Notes: generated by a model not told the origin, from the sequence alone. DNA of 21,633 nt from Strigomonas culicis (GCA_000482145.1 AUXH01000321.1:1-21633); one strand, 5' to 3'; positions 1 to 8,223 are shown, counted from the first letter of the stretch. Made by a program: numbers and translations.

Positions 1-30
1 TACTATACTATATATAGANATATATATAGA

Positions 31-118
<88 letters not shown>

Positions 119-219
119 CGAGATAGATATTTATACATATATACATACATATATATATATATATATATGTGTGTGTGTATCTGAATATCAATACCAGACC
201 GGTATGTGCGCCATTAGCA
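1..219. repeat. Compound TA / GA / TG microsatellite region
   Basis: The left end is low complexity. A near-pure TA run covers about 31-98, a GA run 100-118, a second TA run 149-168 and a TG run 168-178. Base 19 is an ambiguous n. In the transcribed (minus) sense this lies just past the stop of the Ubl-like gene, so it is 3'UTR or intergenic sequence. Repeat lengths may be assembly-limited. Confidence 0.9.
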
Positions 220-1230
220 CTACTGTGCTCCACAGCCTCCATTTCCAGCAACATTTGCGTCATTAGGGTTGCGAGTGAGCATGGGTCCTGTTCTCATCTT
301 GCCAAAGTCTTCAAAGAAAACATCACCCAACTCCATGGCGTCCAGCTCACTCAGAATGACGGGGCAGGCCACGAGCGGGTACATGCAGCCGGCCTCGCGC
401 ATCGGCAGCGGGGTCTGCACGCGAACCCCAACTTTGGTCTCCACGCTTTGCTTCACAAGCGCAAGAAATTTTTGATGGTCCTTGATGATGCTGAATTCAC
501 CGAAGTAAAAGAGCTCCATCACAACTTCACCTGGGGAGCAGGGCTGTTGGGCGGACGTAAACACATCCGGTGGTCTCATATCCCAGAAAGCGAACGGCTC
601 AACCCCTGGGTACGGAATGGCAAACATCTGATCCACGCCTTCCTTTCGGGGGCCGTACCGCACGTTGAGAAAGATCTGGCACACCTCCGTGTTCCGCGGA
701 TTGTATGCCTGGATGTTGCCGCCAAGCCCCGGCATACCCATAGGAGGCGCGGGATTCATGGCGCCACCGGGACCCCCAGCCCTTCCCTTTCCGCCCATCG
801 CATCGAGAAACGCCGGGTGTTGCCGCGGTGCATTCATGCGCATTTGGACAATCCGCTCGTCCGATACGGGCACCTGTTTCCCAAGCATCTTCATCGCGAG
901 AATGAAATCGGCGTGCGTGAATTCTTGCAGGTCATCGTCATGGGAGGTGTCATCGACGTCCAAGTTACTGGCCTCTAGCTCTGACATGCGCACGACGTGG
1001 GCAGTGAGGGCCGGGTCGGTCGGGAGGCCGACGATGCCAAGACTCCGCAGCGACACCCTGTTCTCAAGGAGGTGCTCCTTTATCAGCAGCACCTCACTGG
1101 CGAGAAACCCAAAGCGTATTTGGATAAGGCCCTTGACCTCCGCAATGGTAGTGTCAGGGTTAAGGAGGGCGCTAGTTTCCTCCAAATCGGACACCTTCCC
1201 AGTAGCAAACCACTTCAGCACAACCTTCAT
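220..1230 (-). CDS. Conserved-type hypothetical protein with ubiquitin-like N-terminus
   Basis: This 336-residue protein starts at an ATG (1228-1230) and stops at 220-222. I do not recognise a named family. Residues 1-82 look like a ubiquitin-like fold: a beta hairpin opening MKVVLKWFATGK, then a helix around TTIAEVKGLIQ, then a segment with LLIKEHLLENRVSLRSLGI where ubiquitin-like domains carry their last strands. An acidic stretch follows (about 84-101). Residues 146-171 are a Gly/Pro/Met-rich linker, and 180-310 form a compact, probably folded domain of mixed strands and helices. The tail is Asn/Gly-rich. There is no signal peptide or membrane span. A pyrimidine tract and AG lie 20 bases upstream, supporting this start. 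The Ubl assignment is inference from pattern. Function is unknown. Confidence 0.85.
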   Translation of the reverse strand: MKVVLKWFATGKVSDLEETSALLNPDTTIAEVKGLIQIRFGFLASEVLLIKEHLLENRVSLRSLGIVGLPTDPALTAHVVRMSELEASNLDVDDTSHDDDLQEFTHADFILAMKMLGKQVPVSDERIVQMRMNAPRQHPAFLDAMGGKGRAGGPGGAMNPAPPMGMPGLGGNIQAYNPRNTEVCQIFLNVRYGPRKEGVDQMFAIPYPGVEPFAFWDMRPPDVFTSAQQPCSPGEVVMELFYFGEFSIIKDHQKFLALVKQSVETKVGVRVQTPLPMREAGCMYPLVACPVILSELDAMELGDVFFEDFGKMRTGPMLTRNPNDANVAGNGGCGAQ

Positions 1231-1249
1231 TGTCTCCTTCCGATATTCT

Positions 1250-1273
1250 CTTTAGAGAGAGATAGATAGAGGT
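1250..1273 (-). promoter_or_regulatory. Predicted trans-splice acceptor for the Ubl-like gene
   Basis: In the minus sense a CT-rich tract (1254-1273) is followed by AG at 1251-1250. The resulting 5'UTR would be 19 bases (1249-1231). This is the typical kinetoplastid arrangement; use of this exact AG is inferred. Confidence 0.55.
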
Positions 1274-1540
1274 AAATATACTTTTTATCGGAAGTAATAG
1301 CTATAAATCACTATGATAAAGAAGAGATTAAATCAATAAATGAAAAAAATCAAACGTATTCAATCGTTCAATCAAACTAACACACAAGAATAAAAAAAAG
1401 ACGAACAGGTGGAAAGAAAGATCAAAATAGATGAAATAATAAAAAAAGAGCAACAAAAAAGACTTGATGTGCGGCTCTCTTCACACCTACCGACATAGCT
1501 AATAGTATAAAAAGTTTGTTTAAACCGCGCGTTCGAGATG
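1274..1540. other. Spacer: 3'UTR of the conventional TFIIS-like gene
   Basis: AT-rich spacer, about 270 bases. In the minus sense it is T-rich with short pyrimidine runs (1390-1460). No ORF with coding character and no RNA gene is apparent. Confidence 0.6.
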
Positions 1541-2404
1541 TTATCGTCTCCAATTATTACCACATTTATTACACGAGCAAAACACTGTCATTGGCTCATC
1601 CGCAGAACGTGTTTGCTTTTCGTAAAAAGAGCAATCACTCTTCTTGCACGCAGGGCACCGAAAGAGCGTGGAGCTCGTCTGCCGTGCCTTCGCAATTTCC
1701 GTCAGGTCCGTGTCCTTTGCGCGCTCCTCGAACCCCTTCTGCAGCTCCTGCCGCCGCTCCGGATTCACCAAGTCCTGTTCCCCGAGTGTCACAAGCACCT
1801 CCACAGGCAGCTTACCGCTGACAATATTAGATCGCAGTTCTTTGTTCTTTTCATCTTTTAGATTCAACAGCAGCATGAGGAACGTATCCTTTGCCTCGTG
1901 CGACTCGGTTGGTAGGCACGTCACGATGTGGGCGCATAGCTCTCTACGCAGCGCCGATTCGCTTTCCTCGCAATCTTGCATGAATGCCCGCAGAAGCAGC
2001 TGGGTCCACTTCTCCTGCCTGGACTGCGCCATGGACTCCTTCGCCACGCCGGTGGCGGGCGGCTGCGATTGAAAGGGAGACGGTGGCGTTGCAACAAAAG
2101 AAGGCGGCGTTTTGCGCACTAACGGAAATGATGGAGGCGTCTTTTTCCGCAAGACAGACGCTGGGGGAATCTTGGACACGTAAGAAGTGCCTTCCGGTAC
2201 TCTACTATTTATGTCCGCCACTATGGGAGAGCGCGTCGGCTCCGACCCCTCCAGTTTCCGCCTCCTTTCTACAGACGAACTGGGGTTGGCGGAGTCCAAG
2301 GAAGTGACTGGCTCCCGTGGGCGCTTGACGGCAGAAGGATGCTCCGTCAACTTCTCTGCACATTCGCCACCTCCTGCCGAAGAGACAGCAGCGTTTTGAG
2401 ACAT
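1541..2404 (-). CDS. Transcription elongation factor TFIIS-like protein (conventional zinc ribbon)
   Basis: TFIIS rescues backtracked RNA polymerase II by stimulating transcript cleavage in the nucleus. This 287-residue protein starts MSQNAAVSS at ATG 2402-2404; the longer frame begins at TTG and is rejected. Residues 1-125 are Ser/Pro-rich and disordered, with no visible N-terminal LW (TFIIS-N) domain. Residues about 135-225 match the central domain, with the hallmark NLKDEKNKELRSNI segment. The C-terminal ribbon has C250, C253, C278 and C281 spaced CX2C-X24-CX2C. It carries the signature RSADEPMT, whose D269-E270 is the acidic pair that reaches the polymerase active site. Domain order and signature make the family call firm. 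The next gene upstream is a diverged paralogue. T. brucei has several TFIIS-like proteins; which one this matches is not decided here. Confidence 0.93.
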   Translation of the reverse strand: MSQNAAVSSAGGGECAEKLTEHPSAVKRPREPVTSLDSANPSSSVERRRKLEGSEPTRSPIVADINSRVPEGTSYVSKIPPASVLRKKTPPSFPLVRKTPPSFVATPPSPFQSQPPATGVAKESMAQSRQEKWTQLLLRAFMQDCEESESALRRELCAHIVTCLPTESHEAKDTFLMLLLNLKDEKNKELRSNIVSGKLPVEVLVTLGEQDLVNPERRQELQKGFEERAKDTDLTEIAKARQTSSTLFRCPACKKSDCSFYEKQTRSADEPMTVFCSCNKCGNNWRR

Positions 2405-2471
2405 AACCAACGGAATTGAGCCCTCAGCGTTTTGATTCGATTACTGTTTACTTTTTACCAACTTGTACGTA

Positions 2472-2506
2472 ATTCACGTTTTTTTTTCGCGTTGCGAAAA
2501 GTGAAT
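2472..2506 (-). promoter_or_regulatory. Bulged hairpin in predicted 5'UTR of the TFIIS-like gene
   Basis: Bases 2484-2490 (TTTTCGC) pair with 2494-2500 (GCGAAAA) around a 3-base loop. The outer arm 2472-2477 (ATTCAC) pairs with 2501-2506 (GTGAAT). One 6-base bulge (2478-2483) separates the stems, giving 13 base pairs. It lies 68-102 bases before the ATG. The pairing is seen; any regulatory role is inference. Confidence 0.4.
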
Positions 2507-2512
2507 CACTCA

Positions 2513-2556
2513 CTATGAATTGAAAGCACGCATGAGAGTGAAAGAGAAAAGCAATC
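2513..2556 (-). promoter_or_regulatory. Predicted trans-splice acceptor for the conventional TFIIS-like gene
   Basis: In the minus sense a pyrimidine-rich stretch (2556-2523, TTTTCTCTTTCACTCTCAT) precedes AG at 2514-2513. This predicts a 108-base 5'UTR (2512-2405), longer than most others here and holding the hairpin at 2472-2506. The choice of AG is moderate-confidence. Confidence 0.4.
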
Positions 2557-2737
2557 ATACTAACACGGTGTCATTTTTTTTTTTTCATACAAAGACAAGT
2601 CGCATACACGGTTGGTGTGATAAAAAAAAACGAATGTACAGAACGAAATCCACTTTGTTCATCAAAGAGAATCATAATAACAAAAAAGAGACGCATAGCA
2701 TCATAGGTCCGTAAACAAAATGTCAGCGGCATCATTG
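2557..2737. other. Spacer: 3'UTR of the diverged TFIIS-like gene
   Basis: AT-rich, with a T-run on the plus strand at about 2572-2584 and an A-run at 2622-2629. Nothing else is supported. Confidence 0.5.
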
Positions 2738-3430
2738 CTACTCTTTGAATGTGAAACTGCATGCTGTACACTTCAATAGGGTTGGAGCGGGGTCATCGCC
2801 CTGCCATTTCACATAATCTGTAGAGCGGAAGTTCGCATAACATTTGCTGCAACCACAAGAAGGGCACTTGAAAAGGGTGGTCTCGGTCATGGTCAGCCGC
2901 TCTATGTACTCAACCGTTTTCTGCTCCATCCGCTCTGCGCGAGCCTTCTCGATGCGCATACGCGCCTCGGGGTTCAGAAACTCCACTTCATTCATGCAAA
3001 CCAAACTGTTGGCACTAATTCGGCGGTCCAAGATCTTGCTTCGAAGTTCAGTATTGAGCGGGTCCACCAGTGCCTTCCGTATCAACATTGCAGTTTCCAC
3101 CTTGTCCACGCAACTCTTGATGGCGGTAAATATCTCATCAGCGATCTGATGTGCGGTTAGTTCATCGCTATAATATTCTTGGCGCAGTGCCGCAGCCAGC
3201 TCTTCTTTCAAACTAACACGTTGCCTTTTCCGCTCAACCGATGGGTCTGCAACACAAGAGACAGTGCTCTCCTTATTATGAGAACGGTTAACTCCCTTGG
3301 GGGCGCAAGTTTTCAGACGAGACACCCTCGTCGGTCTTGTACTCGAAAGATATGAAACAACAAATGCGTTCAGCCATCCATCGGGGTCTGCTTGATGATA
3401 GCTTTCATCACTCCAGTCGTCATTAGACAT
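2738..3430 (-). CDS. Diverged TFIIS-like protein with altered acidic loop
   Basis: This 230-residue protein starts at ATG 3428-3430 (MSNDDWSDES). A longer frame to 3700 exists, but its 90 extra residues are Val/Leu/Phe-rich and read through a T11 tract and splice AG, so it is spurious. Residues about 70-160 match the TFIIS central domain (VDPLNTELRSKILDRRISAN). The C-terminal ribbon has C189, C192, C221 and C224. The interval between pairs is 28 residues instead of the usual 24, and the RSADEPMT signature is replaced by QGDDPAPT. The acidic pair is therefore D212-D213, not Asp-Glu, and the preceding Arg is missing; the usual Gly-X-X-Trp after the last Cys is also lost. The family call is firm. 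Whether it still stimulates cleavage, or belongs to a polymerase subunit or other factor with a TFIIS-like ribbon, is open. Confidence 0.85.
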   Translation of the reverse strand: MSNDDWSDESYHQADPDGWLNAFVVSYLSSTRPTRVSRLKTCAPKGVNRSHNKESTVSCVADPSVERKRQRVSLKEELAAALRQEYYSDELTAHQIADEIFTAIKSCVDKVETAMLIRKALVDPLNTELRSKILDRRISANSLVCMNEVEFLNPEARMRIEKARAERMEQKTVEYIERLTMTETTLFKCPSCGCSKCYANFRSTDYVKWQGDDPAPTLLKCTACSFTFKE

Positions 3431-3476
3431 TAGATCAGTGTAAGCATTGCAGGTGAGTGAATGAGATACAAGTACA

Positions 3477-3491
3477 CTACAAAAAAAAAAA
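3477..3491 (-). promoter_or_regulatory. Predicted trans-splice acceptor for the diverged TFIIS-like gene
   Basis: In the minus sense a T11 run (3491-3481) is followed by GTAG with AG at 3478-3477. The 5'UTR would be 46 bases (3476-3431). A tract this clean strongly supports the start at 3430 over any upstream ATG. Confidence 0.65.
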
Positions 3492-3947
3492 TGTGATAAA
3501 ACAGAGAGGTGAAAAATAAGCACAGTACATGGACATAAAGGTAATAATACTAAAACAATACACATATGCACGTCAAGCAATACGTTGAAACGCAGAACGG
3601 AGCATGTGTACATGCGAATAGTGTTTTGCGATTGATAGTAGTGATGATAATGAACATGAATAAGAAGTGTTCTTTCTTCTTCGGGCACTTTTGAATTCAA
3701 AAGAAGTACTGTTTTTTTTTTGTTTGTTTGTAGTTTGTATGAATATAGTACATCGTATAATTTTTAAAACAGTTTTTTTTTGGAAAAAAGAAGTAATAAA
3801 AAAAAAGAAAAAAATATCACCAAGTCAGAAAAAAAAATGTGATGCAATATCTTAACTATTTGATAGAAGAAGTATAAGGAAAGAATCATACAAATATAAG
3901 TCATGATGAAAGAGGAGACAAGAAAAAAAGATGGAGTGAAAAGACTG
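3492..3947. other. Spacer: 3'UTR of the HEAT-repeat gene
   Basis: Very AT-rich. Plus-strand T-runs occur at about 3712-3721 and 3773-3781 and A-runs at 3799-3813 and 3830-3837. In the minus sense the A/T homopolymers are typical of kinetoplastid 3'UTRs. Small frames here have no coding character. Confidence 0.6.
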
Positions 3948-6329
3948 CTACAGTCTGCGTCTATGGCTGCTCAAAGAAGAACTTCCCATGGCAGCTACTT
4001 TGTTATCTGGGGTCCGGTTGGCTACCGCAATTTTCGGCAATGAAGGGCAGCCTACCTTGTTCTTCAGAGGCGTTTTCATTTGACGTACGTTGACGGTATG
4101 TATATCAGCCAACTCCTTGTCTCTTTCGCTTTTTAACAGGTTGCGCAACTTTGATCGACGCTCAGTCTTGTCGGTCTCCTTCGCTATATCGAGCATTGCC
4201 TGTTCACACTTCTCACGTTCGGCGTCTTCAACGTCCTCTTTGCTATCCCTGTGGTCTTCCCTCCTGTTCTCCCTCTCCGTCTTGTCCACCTCCTCCTTGC
4301 TGACTCGCGCGGCATCTCGAACTTCCGCTTCCTTGTCCGTCTGGAGGCGCTGCAGCATGTTGTTGTACTCTTCTTCGAAGGTGCCAGGGTTCGTCAGCCG
4401 GAGCCCCTTGTAGAGAAGAGGGAGCACGCGAGCCAGCGACAGCCGCACACACGGCACCGGGTCTCGCTGCAGCTCAATACAGCACTCCAACAGGCGCTCT
4501 CTCACGAAGCGTCGAGAAAACCGTTTGCACAGTTCGCGCACAATGCGCAAGTAACACTGGCGTAGGTAGCACGAGGCGCCTCGCCCAAATTCACTTGTAA
4601 TACGGTTCATCAGTTGAACGCAGGTGGTCGGCTTGATCACTGTCAATACTAGCAGCTGTGCGACGAGACTCGCACAATCGTCCTTTAAAATGTTCGCCCC
4701 TACTTTTAGGTAAGCCAACAAGGAGGGAATGAAATTGTCACAGACGGTGGTCAAGGCATAAAAGGATTGGTACCGATCGACGAAGAAAATATAGTGTTTT
4801 ACATTGTACCAATATGTTGTGCCAAATTGCAGTGACTGTTGCAGGCCTTTTGCAATACCCTCGAAGCAAGACGTTCGGCTCGGTCCCGACAACTGTACCC
4901 CAAAGCAGTCCAGAAGCTTTTTCAAACTCTTTTCGAAGAGAACATTGAGAACCTCTCGTTCCTTCGATGTGATCAGGTTCTGCACAGGCTCTTCCAGATA
5001 GACGGCCGCCTTGTCCCCAAGAATGGGCACCAGCTCGTGTATACCGGCGGCAATGGACCGCTTCACTCGTACGTTGGGGTCGTTTGCTAGTTTCAACAGG
5101 CAAGGAAGCAGGTAGGTTGGAAATTTGGAGTGTGGCAGAGAGATGCAGACAGCAGGGAAGTTGTACGCGCAGTGCACGCGCGCATCCTCATCCTCCTTGT
5201 TTACAGCAGCGCAGAAGAACTCGGCAAACAAGTTCACATCCTCCTCCGTTCCAATATCGCCCTTGATCTCATCCAGAAAGCGTCCAAACTCACCTATGAG
5301 CAGACTAACGACCTCGCTTGGAGGGTTGGAGATGTAGTTTTTAATAATAGGGTAGAGCTTCTCCTTCCTGTACTGAGGGCCAAAGAACTCAACCAAATCA
5401 AGCAGACACGAAAAGGCGGTTCGTGACACCGTCCGCTCCTCGTCATTGAGTAGCTCGAACAGATCGGGGGCCACCCTAGTCTTGGCCTTTTCTACACCAA
5501 GCGCGCGGGAAATAATACCGAGGTGTTGGCATATACTCTGCCGAACGCCGACGTTGGTGTCCTGGCACAATGCTAAGGCGCGCGGAAGGACTGTGTCCTC
5601 AATTTTGTTGACGGGTAAGTACTGGCACATGCCACCCAATATGGCACAGCTCAGTTCACGCTGGTCTTGAAACTCTGCGTGCTCCGACTTTTGCAATGCG
5701 AGCGGCACTAGCTTTTCCAGGAGCTGATCAATATTCAAGAAGGCCATGAGAGAGAGAAGAAGCTTACCCCACGCCTCGCGAACACTAACAGTCTTGACCA
5801 TGAGCATCGTCGTGGTTACCTCGAATAGGTCCTCAAAAGCGGCGAAATTGAGCAGCCCTAAAAAGGATTGAATATCCTGCGGCGCCCTACATTGCAGCTC
5901 CGGGTCCTGTGCCCACATCGAGTCTAGCAAAATGTGAAGGATCGAGGATACGGTCTTCGCATTACGGTCGACGAGACGATCTCGCACATGGTTGAAGAAG
6001 GATATGCGCTGCGCGGTACTGCCCTTCTCCATGATATACTTGGCGGAGTCTTCTAATGTAAGATTTTGCTTTTCAATGTACTGCTGGACAGCCTCATCCC
6101 GTTTGCGCGACGCATCAAGCGCCTTCAGGTTTTCCTCTCCCGGGACTTCGCGCACTAATGCGGTTGGATCATCAGGCAAGGAGGACAGATTCAAGTTGAC
6201 TGAGCCAGAGGGCTTTGGTACATTGGGAAAATCAGAGCTCGCGTGCTTCGGTCGCTTTACAGGGGAATGAGCGGCGCGGGAGTCTTCTAAAAACTGCTTT
6301 CGTATCTCAAAAGGAGACCGATAATCCAT
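3948..6329 (-). CDS. HEAT-repeat protein, PP4 regulatory subunit (PPP4R1/R4)-like
   Basis: This 793-residue protein starts at ATG 6327-6329. Residues 1-85 are a disordered leader with a basic patch (VKRPKH). Residues about 90-675 are helical repeats of HEAT type, recognisable from units such as LPRALALCQDTNVGVRQSI, LFELLNDEERTVSRTAFSC and LLKLANDPNVRVKRSIAAG, where each first helix ends in a D-x-x-x-x-VR turn. Residues 679-747 are highly charged and probably coiled coil (many Lys/Glu/Arg/Asp). The tail is basic, ending HRRRL. The repeat spacing and the VR/VK turns resemble PP2A-A and the PPP4R1/PPP4R4 scaffolds, so a phosphatase-scaffold role is plausible. Other HEAT proteins cannot be excluded without a profile search. 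The AG at 6352-6351 supports the start. Confidence 0.85.
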   Translation of the reverse strand: MDYRSPFEIRKQFLEDSRAAHSPVKRPKHASSDFPNVPKPSGSVNLNLSSLPDDPTALVREVPGEENLKALDASRKRDEAVQQYIEKQNLTLEDSAKYIMEKGSTAQRISFFNHVRDRLVDRNAKTVSSILHILLDSMWAQDPELQCRAPQDIQSFLGLLNFAAFEDLFEVTTTMLMVKTVSVREAWGKLLLSLMAFLNIDQLLEKLVPLALQKSEHAEFQDQRELSCAILGGMCQYLPVNKIEDTVLPRALALCQDTNVGVRQSICQHLGIISRALGVEKAKTRVAPDLFELLNDEERTVSRTAFSCLLDLVEFFGPQYRKEKLYPIIKNYISNPPSEVVSLLIGEFGRFLDEIKGDIGTEEDVNLFAEFFCAAVNKEDEDARVHCAYNFPAVCISLPHSKFPTYLLPCLLKLANDPNVRVKRSIAAGIHELVPILGDKAAVYLEEPVQNLITSKEREVLNVLFEKSLKKLLDCFGVQLSGPSRTSCFEGIAKGLQQSLQFGTTYWYNVKHYIFFVDRYQSFYALTTVCDNFIPSLLAYLKVGANILKDDCASLVAQLLVLTVIKPTTCVQLMNRITSEFGRGASCYLRQCYLRIVRELCKRFSRRFVRERLLECCIELQRDPVPCVRLSLARVLPLLYKGLRLTNPGTFEEEYNNMLQRLQTDKEAEVRDAARVSKEEVDKTERENRREDHRDSKEDVEDAEREKCEQAMLDIAKETDKTERRSKLRNLLKSERDKELADIHTVNVRQMKTPLKNKVGCPSLPKIAVANRTPDNKVAAMGSSSLSSHRRRL

Positions 6330-6350
6330 TCTACCTTTCTGGGAACTAAA

Positions 6351-6405
6351 CTAGAACAGTGTAAAGTAATTCAAAGAGAGAAGAAAGCGAAATAAAGAGT
6401 GAAAG
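6351..6405 (-). promoter_or_regulatory. Predicted trans-splice acceptor for the HEAT-repeat gene
   Basis: In the minus sense a long CT-rich tract (about 6405-6375) precedes TCTAG, with AG at 6352-6351. This predicts a 21-base 5'UTR. A second AG four to six bases on is an alternative. Confidence 0.55.
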
Positions 6406-6576
6406 AAATGTGCAGAGGGAAGGAGAGAAATGAAGAAGAGGAAATCAGCACAAGCAAAGGTTGAAACAAACGAACACAAAAAAATCGTAAAAAAAAACAC
6501 TTAAAGTATCCACAAACGTGCCCACCTTTACTTAACGCGAAGTATACATGCGTATGGATGTGTCCACCTCACTGTT

Positions 6577-8175
6577 TCAGAACGCCGTGGTGTACTGCAC
6601 AGGATTGATAACTGAGCCATGTTCAGTTAGCAGCGCATCTATTTGTGCTTCAGTTGGAGGAAGGACACCACTGTACTGCTGCTTGTCATTCGATGGAGAA
6701 CCCAGCCGACTCTCCAATATCTTTCGCAACATGTATCTTAACGAGGCTGGTGTGCACCGTGTCATTTTCTCCGCCAAGTGTCGGGCAAGCATATCCTTTG
6801 CACTTGCGTTACCGGCATCACCACATTGGCTGAAAAAGTCCAACGCCATTTCATGCGCTGCTTCAACGGTCAGCGGTGGAACATAGAGAACGGTCTCCAG
6901 TCTACCTTGACGAAGCAGTGCTACATCGAGTACGTGAGGGGCGTTCGTTGTGCAGATAGTCAGGACACCCGAGTTGTCCGTAACGCCGTCCAGTTCGCAC
7001 AGAAGCCCAGCCAGCATTCGACTGCTCACGTCCACTCCTGTTTTTCCGCCACTCGCCTCGTTCAGAGAACCGCGCGACGGCGCAATTACATCGACCTCGT
7101 CCAGGACCACCACTGATGGCGTCTTCGCGCGTGCGGCTTGGTACACCGCCCGGAGCTTCTCCTCGCTTTCACCAAGGTACTTCGAGAAGAGAGTGGTGCA
7201 GTTGACGAAGGAGAAATGAATCTTCGGGAACTCCAACGCCAGCTGCTGGGCAAGCGCTGTTTTGCCGCAGCCGGAAGGCCCATGCAGCAGAATACCGGTG
7301 GTGCTGACACTTTTAGAAACAAGTTGCTGTGCTCCCTTCTCCTGTCGCAAGTTGACAAAAACCTGTACAAGAACTCGGAGTCGCTCCACCAACGGCTGCA
7401 GTCCATATAGATGGACGCGCTGCGTGACTGCTGACACATCGCCCTTGCTGCCCACGAAAGAGACAAGTGCGTCTGAAAGCAATGCGCGTGTATCTGCTGG
7501 GCTGCCTTCGCACTGGGACTTGGTGCCTCCGAGACACAACGCCACTGCAGCCACCACAGACCTCCTACAGAGTTGCGTGTCCTCACGAAATGAAGTGCTA
7601 AAATCGCCCATCACCGCAGTGGGTGTGGCCCTGTCCGTTGTGCGCTGGCCCAACTGGCGCATTTCTTCTTCCGTAAACGAGGAGAGCTTGAAAACAGTAG
7701 GGCTATGTGATTCGACAAAATAGAAAGGGATGTTGTTTTCGTCTTCAGCACAGACTATCAGCACACAACCTACGCTATCCCAGAGCAAACGAGCAAGACG
7801 TTTCAAGAGGTGTGTCTTCCCGTTGATCTGACAGAGCGAGTCCAAGAGTTCCACGTTATCTATGACTACGACAGTATCAGGTGCGAACGTCGACCCCTTA
7901 CATCCGAAGGACGGACATGCCTCTAAGTCTGCTATCAGAGCAAAGTAATCGACGATAACGACATGTCCCTCTGTGGTTACGGTTTCATCGTTGTAAGTGA
8001 GAGAGTCTGACACGGAGCTCAGTACATATCCGCAGCCTAGCAATCGGTCACACAGCTGACCAATGCAGTAACTCCTTCCATCGCCACGCGTTCCAACCAA
8101 GGCAAAACAGCAAGACTGCGACGGTACTCTTACTATTGACAAAGCATCCCGCACAAATTGTTCGACTTGCGCCAT
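6577..8175 (-). CDS. Tandem AAA+ protein with degenerate first ATPase domain
   Basis: This 532-residue protein starts MAQVEQFVRD at ATG 8173-8175; the frame one codon longer begins at GTG. The first AAA-like module (about 1-200) has a Walker A-like GTRGDGRS at 28-35 with Arg where the catalytic Lys belongs, and a Walker B-like VVVIDN at 102-107 lacking the Glu. The second module is a classical AAA domain. It has Walker A GPSGCGKT (299-306), an aromatic pore loop KYLGES (332-337), Walker B VVVLDEVD (355-362), sensor TNAP (410-413) and paired Args R422 and R425 in ALLRQGRLE. This tandem plan, with only the second module apparently hydrolytic, is that of type II AAA unfoldases (PEX1, PEX6, CDC48, SPATA5 groups). 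Those proteins are longer and have an N-terminal substrate domain that is absent here. The exact subfamily is unresolved. Confidence 0.88.
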   Translation of the reverse strand: MAQVEQFVRDALSIVRVPSQSCCFALVGTRGDGRSYCIGQLCDRLLGCGYVLSSVSDSLTYNDETVTTEGHVVIVDYFALIADLEACPSFGCKGSTFAPDTVVVIDNVELLDSLCQINGKTHLLKRLARLLWDSVGCVLIVCAEDENNIPFYFVESHSPTVFKLSSFTEEEMRQLGQRTTDRATPTAVMGDFSTSFREDTQLCRRSVVAAVALCLGGTKSQCEGSPADTRALLSDALVSFVGSKGDVSAVTQRVHLYGLQPLVERLRVLVQVFVNLRQEKGAQQLVSKSVSTTGILLHGPSGCGKTALAQQLALEFPKIHFSFVNCTTLFSKYLGESEEKLRAVYQAARAKTPSVVVLDEVDVIAPSRGSLNEASGGKTGVDVSSRMLAGLLCELDGVTDNSGVLTICTTNAPHVLDVALLRQGRLETVLYVPPLTVEAAHEMALDFFSQCGDAGNASAKDMLARHLAEKMTRCTPASLRYMLRKILESRLGSPSNDKQQYSGVLPPTEAQIDALLTEHGSVINPVQYTTAF

Positions 8176-8202
8176 CACGCACCACCTAATACTATGAGGC
8201 TC

Positions 8203-8223
8203 CTTAGTAGAACAAAAAAAAAA
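8203..8223 (-). promoter_or_regulatory. Predicted trans-splice acceptor for the tandem AAA gene
   Basis: In the minus sense a T10 run (8223-8214) is followed, about 10 bases on, by CTAAG with AG at 8204-8203. This predicts a 27-base 5'UTR. Confidence 0.6.

Noticed and set aside
3..263. Minus-strand frame made of Ile-Tyr repeats
   Set aside because: It is the translation of the TA microsatellite and contains an ambiguous base.
169..978. Plus-strand 269-codon open frame
   Set aside because: It is antisense to the Ubl-like gene, starts inside the TG/TA repeat and has no recognisable domain. The minus-strand gene has better composition and a splice tract.
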